A DNA stretch of 64,000 nucleotides from Bacteroidales bacterium (GCA_016936505.1 JAFGXS010000052.1:1-64000); one strand, 5' to 3'; positions 8,878-17,722 are shown, counted from the first letter of the stretch. The notes: generated by a model not told the origin, from the letters alone. Program-made: numbers and translations.

Positions 8878-9282
8878 ATGAAAAAGCTATTCTTAGGTTT
8901 GACAATAATTATTTCAGCAGGTATTTTATCTGCTTTTTATATTCCCGAAAAACAATCCCAAAACATTAAAAAAGATTCATCTACCTCATTTGTAATGCCC
9001 GATTCTGTTAAAGTAGTTGTGGATCAGTCATGTTATATGTGTCATAACTCTAATGCTCGAGGTGACGCTAAAGATGCGCTCAACTTTGATAAATTATCAT
9101 CAATGAAAGGTCCTGCATTGGTAGCTCACTTGCAAAATATTGAGAAAATGGTAAAACATAGCTGGATGCCTCCTCGCCGTTTTTTAAGCGATCATCCTGA
9201 AAAGGCATTAACTGAAAAGCAAAAACAAGTATTGTTGGACTGGGTTAATGCAGAAAATAATAAGCTGTTTTCAGGAAATTAA
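8878..9282 (+). CDS. Haem-binding domain protein (single CxxCH), exported
   Basis: This 134-residue protein has an N-terminal signal or anchor helix (about 3-21), then a Haem_bd-type domain (PF14376) with one CYMCH c-type haem motif (52-56) and a WMPPRRF segment carrying a possible distal ligand. It is expected in the periplasm. A second haem-binding gene follows after 23 bp, so they form a pair, perhaps redox partners. It is divergent from the TIGR02757 gene. No substrate can be assigned. Confidence 0.85.
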   Translation: MKKLFLGLTIIISAGILSAFYIPEKQSQNIKKDSSTSFVMPDSVKVVVDQSCYMCHNSNARGDAKDALNFDKLSSMKGPALVAHLQNIEKMVKHSWMPPRRFLSDHPEKALTEKQKQVLLDWVNAENNKLFSGN

Positions 9283-9305
9283 AGTCAAAAACAAAAATTT
9301 ATTGA

Positions 9306-9785
9306 ATGAAAAAAGTTAGTCGTAAGTTTTGGAAATACTTTTTTGGAGGTTTAATTGTATTATTTGTAGGTATACAATTTATTCCTATTAAGATGCCTGT
9401 TACTTCAGAGAATAATCCGGATGATTTTCTGATGAATGTCAAAATGCCCGAACATGTAGCTTCAATGTTCAGGGAGTCATGTTATGATTGTCATTCGAAC
9501 GAAACCAAATACCCCTGGTATTCACGTATAGCCCCATCTTCATGGTTGTTGGCAAGTGATGTTATTGGCGGAAGAAATCATGTAAACTTCTCAAACTGGA
9601 ATAAATTGAGCAAGGCACAACAAATTGCAGTTTTGAGTGATGTTGCAAGTGAAGTAAAAAGTGGAGACATGCCTTTCTGGGCTTATCCTATCATGCACCC
9701 AAAAGCACGTTTAAGTGCTGCCGATCGCAAAGAGCTGGTTGATTGGGCTCAAAATTATCAAAACCAGATCTTTTATTCACACTGA
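9306..9785 (+). CDS. Haem-binding domain protein, membrane-anchored
   Basis: This 159-residue protein has one N-terminal transmembrane helix (about 10-27) and a periplasmic Haem_bd domain (PF14376) with CYDCH (59-63), the family signature NETKYPWYSRIAPSSWLLASDV, and a DMPFWAYPIMHP stretch with a candidate methionine ligand. It pairs with the preceding, shorter haem-binding gene. A strong bidirectional terminator follows at 9811-9844. Both need cytochrome c maturation, for which a CcsBA gene exists at 47946-51032. Confidence 0.88.
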   Translation: MKKVSRKFWKYFFGGLIVLFVGIQFIPIKMPVTSENNPDDFLMNVKMPEHVASMFRESCYDCHSNETKYPWYSRIAPSSWLLASDVIGGRNHVNFSNWNKLSKAQQIAVLSDVASEVKSGDMPFWAYPIMHPKARLSAADRKELVDWAQNYQNQIFYSH

Positions 9786-9810
9786 TAACTATTTATTCAG
9801 GATTTAAAAT

Positions 9811-9844
9811 AAAAAAACCGGCTTCTTTCGATGCCGGTTTTTTT
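9811..9844. terminator. Bidirectional intrinsic terminator
   Basis: The stem ACCGGC/GCCGGT, with A7 before and T7 after, lies between the convergent haem-binding and korC genes and can serve both. Confidence 0.85.
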
Positions 9845-9865
9845 GTCGCAAATAGAATAAGCTGT

Positions 9866-10417
9866 TTATATACTTTGCATTGACTCTACATTCTTCATTC
9901 CCACATGAATAGCATCCTCATTTAAAGGAATAAGTTTATGGTGCCGTTCCGGTAATGACTTTCTCAAACCTTTTACCACGTTCTCTATTTTCACTAATGG
10001 CTTAATTTGAAGGTAGGCTCCTAAAACAATCATGTTGAATATTTTACCACTCCCCATTTCGGAGGCTTTTTTTGCTGCTTCAACTCTGAAGATATTGATA
10101 TCTTTTCTTGTTGGATGATGGCTGATACCGTTTGGGTCATAAAGTAAAGTTCCACCCGGTTTAATCGTGTGTTCGAACTTGTCCATTGACTGCTGATTCA
10201 GAATAATAGCGGTATCGTATGCTCTTAGGATTGGGGAACTGATGCGTTCATCACTCAGAATAACCGTTACATTGGCTGTTCCTCCTCTCATTTCAGGACC
10301 ATAGGATGGCATCCAACTTACTTCCTGATCCTGCATAATGCCGGAATATGCCAGGATTTTTCCCATAGAAAGCACACCCTGTCCTCCAAATCCTGCTATG
10401 ATAATTTCTTCAGTCAT
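9866..10417 (-). CDS. korC: 2-oxoacid:ferredoxin oxidoreductase, gamma subunit
   Basis: This 183-residue subunit has the family pattern GFGGQGVLSMGK (about 9-20), MPSYGPEMRGGTAN and a C-terminal GKIFNMIVLGAYL. It is the last gene of a four-gene operon in the order ferredoxin, alpha, beta, gamma. The complex oxidatively decarboxylates a 2-oxoacid with CoA and reduces ferredoxin. Whether the substrate is 2-oxoglutarate, 2-oxoisovalerate or another acid is not shown by sequence alone. Confidence 0.92.
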   Translation of the reverse strand: MTEEIIIAGFGGQGVLSMGKILAYSGIMQDQEVSWMPSYGPEMRGGTANVTVILSDERISSPILRAYDTAIILNQQSMDKFEHTIKPGGTLLYDPNGISHHPTRKDINIFRVEAAKKASEMGSGKIFNMIVLGAYLQIKPLVKIENVVKGLRKSLPERHHKLIPLNEDAIHVGMKNVESMQSI

Positions 10418-10436
10418 TTTTTCAGTTTTTTAATAA

Positions 10437-11228
10437 TTATTTATTCACCAGTTCTCCGTTAACTTTAATGTCGCCAAGTGGATAGTAAGGGAACATATTG
10501 TCAACCATCCAGTTATTGGCATCAACAGGAGTCATTTTCCAACCAGAGTTACAGTTGGAAACAATTTCAATGAATGAAAGACCGGGAATTCCTTCAATCT
10601 GATTCTGGAAAGCCTGTTTAATGGCTTTACGGGCCTTTCTGGCAGCAGCAGGTGTATGAACTGCCTGTCGGCTTACAAAGTAAGTTCCGGGTAGCTGAGC
10701 TACAAGTTCTGTAATCTTTAACGGATTACCCATCAAAGAAACATCACGTCCAAAAGGCGAAGTAGAAGTTTTCATTCCAACCAGCGTGGTTGGAGCCATT
10801 TGTCCTCCGGTCATGCCGTAAATACCATTATTGATAAATACAATTACAATCTTTTCTCCACGGTTACAGGCATGAATTGTTTCGGCAGTACCAATGGCAG
10901 CGAGGTCACCGTCACCCTGATAAGTGAAAACAATTTTTTCGGGCCAAAGCCTTTTGATAGCTGTAGCTACAGCGGGAGCACGTCCGTGAGCTGCTTCCTG
11001 CATGTCCACATTCATAAACTCATAGGCCAGTACAGAACAACCAACAGGAGCAACACCAACTGTGTCATTTTCTTTGCCCAGTTCTTCTATTACTTCCATG
11101 ATCAACCTGTGGGCTGTTCCATGTCCGCAACCGGGACAATAGCTCAAAGGTTTGTCGGTCATTAAACTGGTTTTTTTGTAAACCAGATTTTCAGTTTTAA
11201 TGATATCTTTTATTGCTATTTCTGACAT
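10437..11228 (-). CDS. korB: 2-oxoacid:ferredoxin oxidoreductase, beta (TPP) subunit
   Basis: This 263-residue subunit binds thiamine pyrophosphate. Visible motifs are SYCPGCGHG (29-37, cluster/TPP region), the Mg-TPP motif QGDGDLAAIG (104-113) and NNGIYGMTGGQ (133-143). It starts 3 bp after the alpha-subunit stop, consistent with coupled translation. No ferredoxin domain is fused; the clusters are supplied by the separate delta subunit. The length fits KorB/VorC types, shorter than PorB forms. Confidence 0.94.
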   Translation of the reverse strand: MSEIAIKDIIKTENLVYKKTSLMTDKPLSYCPGCGHGTAHRLIMEVIEELGKENDTVGVAPVGCSVLAYEFMNVDMQEAAHGRAPAVATAIKRLWPEKIVFTYQGDGDLAAIGTAETIHACNRGEKIVIVFINNGIYGMTGGQMAPTTLVGMKTSTSPFGRDVSLMGNPLKITELVAQLPGTYFVSRQAVHTPAAARKARKAIKQAFQNQIEGIPGLSFIEIVSNCNSGWKMTPVDANNWMVDNMFPYYPLGDIKVNGELVNK

Positions 11229-11231
11229 GGC

Positions 11232-12317
11232 TTATCCTCCAATAATTTTTTGTTCCAAAGCTTCAGCAACCTCTTCGGGTGAATGAATAACACCGCCCAA
11301 ACGGCCGTAATGTGCTACTTTTACTTTTCCTTCAACAGCCAGCCGAACATCTTCAACCATTTGTCCTGCACTCATTTCTACAGCCAAAAATCCCTTAATT
11401 CCTTTCTGAACCAGCTCCTGGATTTTCATCGTAGGGAATGGCCAAAGCGTGATGAGTCTTAACAAGCCAACTTTGATGCCTTTGGCTCTAAGCAATTGTA
11501 TTGATTTTTGTGAGATTCGTGCACTGGAACCATAAGCAACCAGAATATAGTCTGCATCATCGCACATTATTTGTTCATACCGAACCTCGTTTTGTTCAAT
11601 AGTACGATATTTTTCCTGTAAATGATAATTGTGTTGCTCTAGTTTTGCCGGATCAAGATCCAAAGAAGTGATAACTCTTCGCTCTCCACCTTTTGGTTTT
11701 CCATTGGTAGCCCAAGGATATTTATCTTTAACTTCCTGATCTGTCAAACGTGGGATCTGATCAAATAATTCAACCTTTTCCATCATCTGACCAATAGCAC
11801 CGTCAGATAGAATCATAACGGGCATTCTGTATTTGAATGCTAGGTCAAATGAAAGTGGTACAAAATCAGACATTTCCTGAACCGAAGACGGGGCCAGAAC
11901 CAGCAATCTGTAGTCGCCATGACCACCACCTTTTGTGGATTGAAAATAATCTGACTGTGCAGGCTGAATATCTCCCAATCCCGGACCTCCTCTTACAACA
12001 TTTGCAATTACGATAGGAATCTCAGCGCCTGCAATGTAGGACAAGCCTTCTTGCATAAGGCTGATTCCCGGACTTGATGATGAAGTTACCACTTTCTTAC
12101 CTGTTGCACCTCCACCATATAACATATTAATTGATGCTACTTCACTTTCTGCCTGTAAAACAACCATTCCGGTTCGGTCTTGAGGTTTTGCAGCTGTGAG
12201 GTATTCAATAACTTCCGACTGGGGAGTAATGGGGTAGCCAAAATAGCCGTCAGCTCCGGCACGAATAATAGCTTCTGCCAGCGCCTCATTACCCTTCATT
12301 AATCTCAGTTCACCCAT
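11232..12317 (-). CDS. korA: 2-oxoacid:ferredoxin oxidoreductase, alpha subunit (KorA/VorB)
   Basis: This 361-residue alpha subunit contains GNEALAEAIIRAGADGYFGYPITPQSE at its N-terminus, the pyrimidine-binding fold of TPP enzymes, and a transketolase-C-like domain at the end (VAYGSSARISQKSI, LITLWPFP, VEMSAGQMVEDVR). Genes of this type in Bacteroidota are commonly named vorB (3-methyl-2-oxobutanoate dehydrogenase), but specificity is uncertain. It lies between the ferredoxin subunit (18 bp upstream) and the beta subunit (3 bp downstream). Confidence 0.93.
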   Translation of the reverse strand: MGELRLMKGNEALAEAIIRAGADGYFGYPITPQSEVIEYLTAAKPQDRTGMVVLQAESEVASINMLYGGGATGKKVVTSSSSPGISLMQEGLSYIAGAEIPIVIANVVRGGPGLGDIQPAQSDYFQSTKGGGHGDYRLLVLAPSSVQEMSDFVPLSFDLAFKYRMPVMILSDGAIGQMMEKVELFDQIPRLTDQEVKDKYPWATNGKPKGGERRVITSLDLDPAKLEQHNYHLQEKYRTIEQNEVRYEQIMCDDADYILVAYGSSARISQKSIQLLRAKGIKVGLLRLITLWPFPTMKIQELVQKGIKGFLAVEMSAGQMVEDVRLAVEGKVKVAHYGRLGGVIHSPEEVAEALEQKIIGG

Positions 12318-12335
12318 ATCTTTTATCTTTTTTTG

Positions 12336-12566
12336 TTATGAATTAACTTTAAGTCTGTACACGGTGATAACACCATCAGGACAAACTACGGCACAATTTG
12401 TACATCCTGTACATGCTTCAGGATTATCCATAAAAGCATAATTGTACCCTTTACCATTTACTTCTTTGGCCAGAGCAATGACGTCGGTAGGGCAGGCAGG
12501 GATACATACTCCGCAACCTTTACATTTATCTATGTCAACCACAATGGCACCTCTCATCTTAGCCAT
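12336..12566 (-). CDS. korD: 2-oxoacid:ferredoxin oxidoreductase, delta (2[4Fe-4S]) subunit
   Basis: This 76-residue ferredoxin-like subunit has two complete cluster motifs: Cys15, 18, 21, 25 (CKGCGVCIPAC) and Cys52, 55, 58, 62 (CTGCTNCAVVC). It passes electrons from the TPP site of the beta subunit to soluble ferredoxin. It is the first gene of the kor operon. The stop is 18 bp before korA. Confidence 0.95.
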   Translation of the reverse strand: MAKMRGAIVVDIDKCKGCGVCIPACPTDVIALAKEVNGKGYNYAFMDNPEACTGCTNCAVVCPDGVITVYRLKVNS

Positions 12567-12749
12567 AAGCCTATATTTATATCGTTTGCATTAAATTTTG
12601 CACGAAATTACAATTTATAGCCCTATGGTTTCCTAGGGGTTTTACTTAATTAGGTTGTTTAAGGTAATTTATATTTATTTTAAATACGCTAAATAACTGA
12701 TAAATAAACTTGTAGTGGTTAATTTATTAATGGGATAAAATAAAAAAAA

Positions 12750-12766
12750 CCGGAGATGATCTCCGG
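12750..12766 (-). terminator. Terminator of the efflux operon
   Basis: The stem CCGGAGA/TCTCCGG has a 3-nt loop. On the minus strand it is followed by a run of eight U, 27 bp after the tolC-like stop. Confidence 0.85.
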
Positions 12767-12792
12767 CCTTTAGACTAAATCTGTTATATAAA

Positions 12793-14115
12793 TTACCAGA
12801 TCTTTTGTCCGGTTGATTCAAGTAATTTATAGTGGCTTAGCGTAAGCTGATATTTTTGGTAGGTATATTTCAGCCTTGCCTGAGATAAAGCTGTTTCTGT
12901 ATCCATCAGAGTTGTATTTGTAATGGCACCGGTTTTATAGAGTCCTTTAGCCTGGTTTAGCGCTGCCTGTGCCTGAACAATTTCCTGTTGTGCACTTTTC
13001 AGCTGTATTTTATTGTTTTGATAATCCAGTAAAGCTGTTTGAACCTCGGTTGAGATATTTCTTTCAAGGACTGTTGAATGGTCTATTACAGATTCTATAT
13101 TCAAGTTTGCAGTATTAATCTTCAGCTTACGCATGTGTCCGTCAAAAATCGGGATTTTAGCTGCCAGACCCACAATGTAATTTACTTTTGGTGTGAGCAT
13201 ATTGTTGGGATAGCCATTTTTGATACCTGTGCTGCCATGAACAGCCAAAACAGGCATATCTGTTTTCTCGGCCAAGGTTTTTTGAAGTCTTTCTGTGTTC
13301 AAAACCAAGTTGTTTATTCGTAATTCCTCACGCAGGTTGTAAGCTCTTCTGATTAATGTGTCTACCTGATAAATTTGGATACTGTGTTCCAGATTACCAT
13401 CAACATTAATAGTACTCTGGATTGGCAGTCCCATCAAAGATTTAAGCAAAACGGCTGTTTTGTTCCATTGATTTTCAATGCTCAGTTTCTGGTTTTGTAA
13501 AACACTGAGCTGAACTCCGGTATTTAATGTGTCCAAACCAGTTGCCGTTCCGGTTTTAACTCTTTTTTGGGCCACACTAAAATGCTCTTCCATATCGCTG
13601 ATTTCCTGATTGATGACAGTAATACTCTTTTGAAGATAGATCAAAGAGAAGTAAACTTTTGCAGTTTCGTAAGCAAGACTGTTTTTTACAACATTGATTT
13701 TTTCTGCTTCAGTAGCTTCTGTAGATTGCAAAACTTTAATCATATCTTTTCTTCTGTCAAAGTCATAAATGACATAGTCGACGGCTATATTTTCATCAAT
13801 ATTATAGGGGGTTCCCAAAGCAAATGAAATTCCGTTAAATTCAACCTTGGGAATAGGTCCAACCTGAGTGTAAGACAGGTTGGCAGCAACAGTAGGCAAA
13901 AGACTAGTTTTTTGCTGTTCTGTTTGAGATTGGGCAATAGCAACTTTATTTTTTGCCTCTTTTATTAGAGGGTGGTTATTTACGGTTTGTTGAATCGCCT
14001 GATGCAATGTTACAGTTTCTACTGTTTGAGCTTTCAATTGTTGCTGCATGAAAAGCAATAAAATAAAGCTGAATAGCAAAGCTAGTTTATTAAATATAGG
14101 GACTTTATTTTTCAT
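12793..14115 (-). CDS. TolC-family outer membrane efflux protein
   Basis: This 440-residue protein begins with a signal peptide (KLALLFSFILLLFMQQQLKA) and contains two outer-membrane-efflux repeats rich in long amphipathic helices, typical of TolC-type channels. It is the last gene of marR-emrA-emrB-tolC; its ATG overlaps the emrB stop by 4 bp. It should form the outer membrane exit duct for the EmrAB-like pump. A terminator follows at once. Confidence 0.92.
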   Translation of the reverse strand: MKNKVPIFNKLALLFSFILLLFMQQQLKAQTVETVTLHQAIQQTVNNHPLIKEAKNKVAIAQSQTEQQKTSLLPTVAANLSYTQVGPIPKVEFNGISFALGTPYNIDENIAVDYVIYDFDRRKDMIKVLQSTEATEAEKINVVKNSLAYETAKVYFSLIYLQKSITVINQEISDMEEHFSVAQKRVKTGTATGLDTLNTGVQLSVLQNQKLSIENQWNKTAVLLKSLMGLPIQSTINVDGNLEHSIQIYQVDTLIRRAYNLREELRINNLVLNTERLQKTLAEKTDMPVLAVHGSTGIKNGYPNNMLTPKVNYIVGLAAKIPIFDGHMRKLKINTANLNIESVIDHSTVLERNISTEVQTALLDYQNNKIQLKSAQQEIVQAQAALNQAKGLYKTGAITNTTLMDTETALSQARLKYTYQKYQLTLSHYKLLESTGQKIW

Positions 14116-15686
14116 CGGTTCAAATGTTTTTTATTTGTTCTTAAAAATAACAGAGGAATAATCATACCAAATGTCAGTATTGCACCGATCATAAAGTCAT
14201 CATTTATTCCTTGTACATAGGCCTGTCCTGTGAGATTTCCCAACAACAGACTCTTTGCCTGGCTCATGGCGTCAATATTATTGCTTCCCAAAGCATGCAT
14301 GGCAAATACTTTTAGGTTAGCCAAAGTTTGTTGAAATACAGGTGAGTTTTGGTGAACCTGTTCTCCATAAGTTTGCGCATGAAATGTAATGCGTTGTGTA
14401 AGCAAGGTTCCAAGCAAGGCTATTCCAAAACTACCTCCGATTTGTCTGATGGTGTTCATAAGTCCTGATGCCTGTGCCAGTTGGGTTTTTGGAATGTCAA
14501 AAAGAGCCACTGCAGAAAGCGGGATGAAAACGAGTCCAATTCCCAAACCTCTCAGGTATAAAGGAAACATAATCTCACTGTGCATGGTTTGCAGAGATAG
14601 TGTGGTAAATAAATACATAGACACACCCAAAACTAATGAACCCAATAAAATGGGGATTTTTGGATTGAACCTGTCGGTTAACTGACCCGCAATAGGAGAC
14701 ATGATTGCTTGTAATATTCCAACCGGAAGAAACACTAACCCTGCCTGATAAGCTGTGTAGCCTAATGAATTTTGGAGATACAAAGGAAGCAGGAAAGCGT
14801 TCCCGAAAAAAGCAACCCCGAAAATAAAGAGCATCACCGTTGAAATCCAGAAGTTATGAAATCTCAACAACCTCAGATTCAGCAGAGGGTGTTTACTTGT
14901 AAGCTCAATTACAACGAATAAAGTCAGGCTGATTCCGGCAATTAAGAAGTTTACAATGATAAACTCTGAATGCCAGCCTTTTGTGTTCCAACTGGAGTTA
15001 CCTGTAGATAGGGCTAAAAGTAATGATCCTAATCCGATAACCATAGTAACAATTCCGCCAAGATCAAATTTGGTTCTGACCTCACTTTTGTATTCATTCT
15101 GGATGATTGCTACTGCAATAATTCCAAAGATACCTACGGGTACATTAATATCGAAAATTGCATGCCATGAATAGTTATCAACTAAATATCCTCCGAAGAG
15201 AGGTCCTAAAGAGACCGAAGCAGCAGCAGCAATTCCCCAAAAGCCTAAAGCAACTCCACGTTGATTTGGAGGAAAGGCACGCGTTACAATTGCCATACCT
15301 ACAGGCATAATAAATCCGCCACCCATTCCCTGAACAATACGGAAAGTGATTAATATACTTTCATTCCACGACAAACTGGATAACAACGACCCTAATGTAA
15401 AGAGAGCAATTCCAAAAATATATGTCTTCTTATACCCGAAACGGTCGGCAATCCATCCTGATGCAGGCAATACGACAGCAAAAGCAAGCATGTAACCTGT
15501 AGCCACCCACTCAATCTGATCAATGCTCACCCCAAAAACAGCCATTAGCTTCGGAAAAGCTACGTTTACAATGGTAGCATCCAGAACCGCCATAAATGTT
15601 CCGATCATAACGCTGGCAAGAACCAGCCATTTATTCGCAGAACCTTCTTGTTGTTCCCAGTTTATATGTTTTTTTTGCTGGGACAT
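14112..15686 (-). CDS. emrB: EmrB/QacA-type MFS drug transporter (DHA2)
   Basis: This 524-residue inner membrane protein has about 14 transmembrane helices, the DHA2 count. Early motifs include LDATIVNVAFP (motif D1), GWIADRFGYKKTYIFG (motif A) and RIVQGMGGGFIMPVG (motif B), all near the N-terminus. It exports hydrophobic compounds by proton antiport, with the HlyD-type adaptor encoded just upstream (stop and start overlap as TAATG) and the TolC-like protein downstream. The substrate is not known. Confidence 0.94.
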   Translation of the reverse strand: MSQQKKHINWEQQEGSANKWLVLASVMIGTFMAVLDATIVNVAFPKLMAVFGVSIDQIEWVATGYMLAFAVVLPASGWIADRFGYKKTYIFGIALFTLGSLLSSLSWNESILITFRIVQGMGGGFIMPVGMAIVTRAFPPNQRGVALGFWGIAAAASVSLGPLFGGYLVDNYSWHAIFDINVPVGIFGIIAVAIIQNEYKSEVRTKFDLGGIVTMVIGLGSLLLALSTGNSSWNTKGWHSEFIIVNFLIAGISLTLFVVIELTSKHPLLNLRLLRFHNFWISTVMLFIFGVAFFGNAFLLPLYLQNSLGYTAYQAGLVFLPVGILQAIMSPIAGQLTDRFNPKIPILLGSLVLGVSMYLFTTLSLQTMHSEIMFPLYLRGLGIGLVFIPLSAVALFDIPKTQLAQASGLMNTIRQIGGSFGIALLGTLLTQRITFHAQTYGEQVHQNSPVFQQTLANLKVFAMHALGSNNIDAMSQAKSLLLGNLTGQAYVQGINDDFMIGAILTFGMIIPLLFLRTNKKHLNR

Positions 15687-16645
15687 TATTTGCTCTTTTT
15701 AATCCGTACTTTTAATTCTACAGACATGCCGGGAAGTAAATCAACATTTCCCTTGGGTGTTCCACCTGTTTTAAAAATAGTCAGTTTAAGGGGTACGCGC
15801 TGAGTTACTTTTGTAAAGTTGCCCGAGGCATTGTCAGGTGGAATTAATGAGAATTTTGATGCTGTGCTGTTTCCAACCTGATAAAATATACCTTTAAATG
15901 TCGCATCAGGAAATGCGTCTACAGTAATGTCTGCTGTATCTCCCATATGTATAAAGCGCAATTCGTTTTCAGGAACCATAGTGGTAACCCAGATTTTCTG
16001 TGTTCCGAAAACTGTAAACATACTTTGTCCGGGTGAAACAACATCTCCGGCTAAAACCCAACGTTTTGCTGCCACACCATCCATAGGGGCATAGATATTT
16101 GTGTGGGATAAGGCAGTTTGCAGAGTGTTCAGAGATGCTTTAATAGTAGGTATTTTTGATTGGGCAACCTTTACTGCAACCTGTGCTAACTGATAGTCTT
16201 TCTCAATATTTTGATAGTTTGCCTTGGGAATCAATTTTGCTTTGTACTGTTCCTGAGCACGATCGAAATTGATTTTAGCCTGTGATAGTTTTACTTTTGC
16301 CATTTCAATTCCTATCTGTGCATCTTCAAGGCTAACTTTGGCTTGCTCAATTTCAGCAATATAAGTTGATGAGTCCAGTTGTGCCACAAGCTGGCCTTTT
16401 TTTACATGATCACCTTCATGAATATAAAGTTTCATTATCCTTCCCGGAATTTGTGAGCTAACAGTTACTTCATATGCATCAACATAGGCGTCATCGGTTG
16501 TTACAAATTCTGATTGTTTGATAAACCACCAGATACCTACACCAATAATTGTAGCTATAATAATAATTCCAACAATGATTTTGGTAATATTCCCCTTCTT
16601 TTTGTCAGAGGGTTCATTTACTGTTTTTTGGTTCTCGTTTGCCAT
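15686..16645 (-). CDS. emrA: HlyD/EmrA-family membrane fusion protein
   Basis: This 319-residue adaptor has a short cytosolic N-terminus, one transmembrane helix (about 22-43) and the EmrA signature TTDDAYVDAYEVTVSSQIPGRI. The lipoyl half-motif (GDHVKKGQLVAQLD), an alpha-helical hairpin and a second lipoyl half (NIYAPMDGVAAKRWVLAGDVVSPGQ) follow. It links EmrB to the TolC-like channel across the periplasm. It starts 12 bp after the marR stop. Confidence 0.94.
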   Translation of the reverse strand: MANENQKTVNEPSDKKKGNITKIIVGIIIIATIIGVGIWWFIKQSEFVTTDDAYVDAYEVTVSSQIPGRIMKLYIHEGDHVKKGQLVAQLDSSTYIAEIEQAKVSLEDAQIGIEMAKVKLSQAKINFDRAQEQYKAKLIPKANYQNIEKDYQLAQVAVKVAQSKIPTIKASLNTLQTALSHTNIYAPMDGVAAKRWVLAGDVVSPGQSMFTVFGTQKIWVTTMVPENELRFIHMGDTADITVDAFPDATFKGIFYQVGNSTASKFSLIPPDNASGNFTKVTQRVPLKLTIFKTGGTPKGNVDLLPGMSVELKVRIKKSK

Positions 16646-16657
16646 ATTGATATTGAT

Positions 16658-17104
16658 TTAATTTGATTGATTTACAATTTTATTTAAGAGATTTCTTAAT
16701 GTCAGAATTTCTTCTTCATTCAGTTCCTTTACCAGATATTCATTTATTTCTTTATGAATGGAATCGACCATTTCTTCCATTTGGTTTGCCTTTTTAGTAG
16801 CAAAAAGCCGGTATTCACGTTTGTCTTTCGGATTAGCTTTCTTTTGGATGTATCCATTCCTGACAAGAATATTTACTCCCTTGCTCACGGTAGCTTTGTC
16901 GAGATACATTTTTTGTGCTACTTCTTCCTGAGATATCCCCTGATTTTTCATGATATAGCGCAAAAAGAAAAATTGCCCGACTTCAATGTCACAGGTTTTT
17001 AGTTTGATAGCGGCATACTGATACGCTTTTTTATGAGCAGCTGCTATAAGTCTTCCAATAGTTACACTCTTTTCCAAGGCTTTGTGTTTTAAAAACTGAT
17101 GCAA
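16658..17104 (-). CDS. MarR-family transcriptional regulator
   Basis: This winged helix-turn-helix protein (up to 148 residues) has a MarR core: FFLRYIMKNQGISQEEVAQKMYLDKATVSKGVNILVRNGYI, then the wing with NPKDKREYRL. It is the first gene of the efflux operon and most likely represses it through the two 20-bp operators just upstream. The start is unclear: the first available codon is a TTG at 17104, which lies inside a TAAATTTG promoter box, so the TTG at 17077 (codon 10) may be the real start. There is no ATG before about residue 52. Confidence 0.88.
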   Translation of the reverse strand: MHQFLKHKALEKSVTIGRLIAAAHKKAYQYAAIKLKTCDIEVGQFFFLRYIMKNQGISQEEVAQKMYLDKATVSKGVNILVRNGYIQKKANPKDKREYRLFATKKANQMEEMVDSIHKEINEYLVKELNEEEILTLRNLLNKIVNQSN

Positions 17105-17109
17105 ATTTA
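17102..17109 (-). promoter_or_regulatory. -7 box TAAATTTG for marR-emrAB-tolC
   Basis: Exact TAnnTTTG match on the minus strand. The nearer operator (17118-17137) would cover the -33 region of this promoter, which fits repression. Confidence 0.55.
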
Positions 17110-17117
17110 GAATTATT

Positions 17118-17137
17118 ATAGTTGACTATGCAACTAT
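17118..17137. promoter_or_regulatory. Palindromic operator 1 upstream of marR
   Basis: ATAGTTGACTATGCAACTAT: 7-bp arms ATAGTTG/CAACTAT around a 6-bp spacer. It shares 18 of 20 bases with the second site at 17157-17176. Confidence 0.75.
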
Positions 17138-17156
17138 TTATATTAAAAAATCTTAA

Positions 17157-17176
17157 ATAGTTTACTATTCAACTAT
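17157..17176. promoter_or_regulatory. Palindromic operator 2 upstream of marR
   Basis: ATAGTTTACTATTCAACTAT, 39 bp (under four helical turns) from operator 1 and differing from it at two bases. The duplicated site suggests two MarR dimers controlling the efflux operon. Confidence 0.72.
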
Positions 17177-17226
17177 TGAAAAAGCCTATAGGATAAAGGA
17201 AAAACGTTTGCGGTGGTGAAAAATGA

Positions 17227-17664
17227 TTACTTTGATTCAGCGATTATTTTTATTGCTGAATTCATCAACTCAAAGCCCTTTTTTGTATTATTTAATTGAT
17301 TTGTGCCAAAGATAAAAGTAAGCAACCCTATAAATTTTTCATTTTGCCTTAAGCATGTTGTCCCATTTTTATTGTCGATAATCTCAAACTGGTGTTCCCC
17401 GTCAAACAATCCAGGAAAAAGCAAATGACCCAACCAGCGAAGTTCCTTATTTTCATCATAAACAAGAACCTTTGGCTTAAATCTCATTCCTTTACCTTCG
17501 GGTGGAACAATATGAACCTTTATTCTTTCTCCAACTATAACTTTACCATCAAGAGATTGGATGAAAGGATTCCATTTTGAGTAATTTTCAAAATCGGTGA
17601 GTATTGACCAAACTTTTTCAGCTGAGCTATTGATTTGGATTTCAGTTTTGATTTCTTTTGCCAT
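17227..17664 (-). CDS. SRPBCC-family protein (START-like fold)
   Basis: This 145-residue protein has the polyketide-cyclase/SRPBCC pattern: IQINSSAEKVWSILTDFENYSKWNPFIQSL at the start and a long C-terminal helix. Such proteins bind small hydrophobic ligands in the cytosol; no ligand can be named. The ATG at 17664 is preferred to one at 17736, because the longer form would put an FNR-type box and a promoter-like sequence inside the gene. The Crp/Fnr gene lies 76 bp upstream on the same strand. Confidence 0.82.
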   Translation of the reverse strand: MAKEIKTEIQINSSAEKVWSILTDFENYSKWNPFIQSLDGKVIVGERIKVHIVPPEGKGMRFKPKVLVYDENKELRWLGHLLFPGLFDGEHQFEIIDNKNGTTCLRQNEKFIGLLTFIFGTNQLNNTKKGFELMNSAIKIIAESK

Positions 17665-17722
17665 TGTTCTCTTTTTTTTTGAATTAACGTAGCAAAGTTC
17701 AAGTTTAAAAAGGGTTTGTCTC

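Noticed and set aside
9866-12566. Naming the kor operon as pyruvate:ferredoxin oxidoreductase
   Set aside because: The subunit sizes and order fit Kor/Vor types; pyruvate as substrate cannot be supported from sequence.
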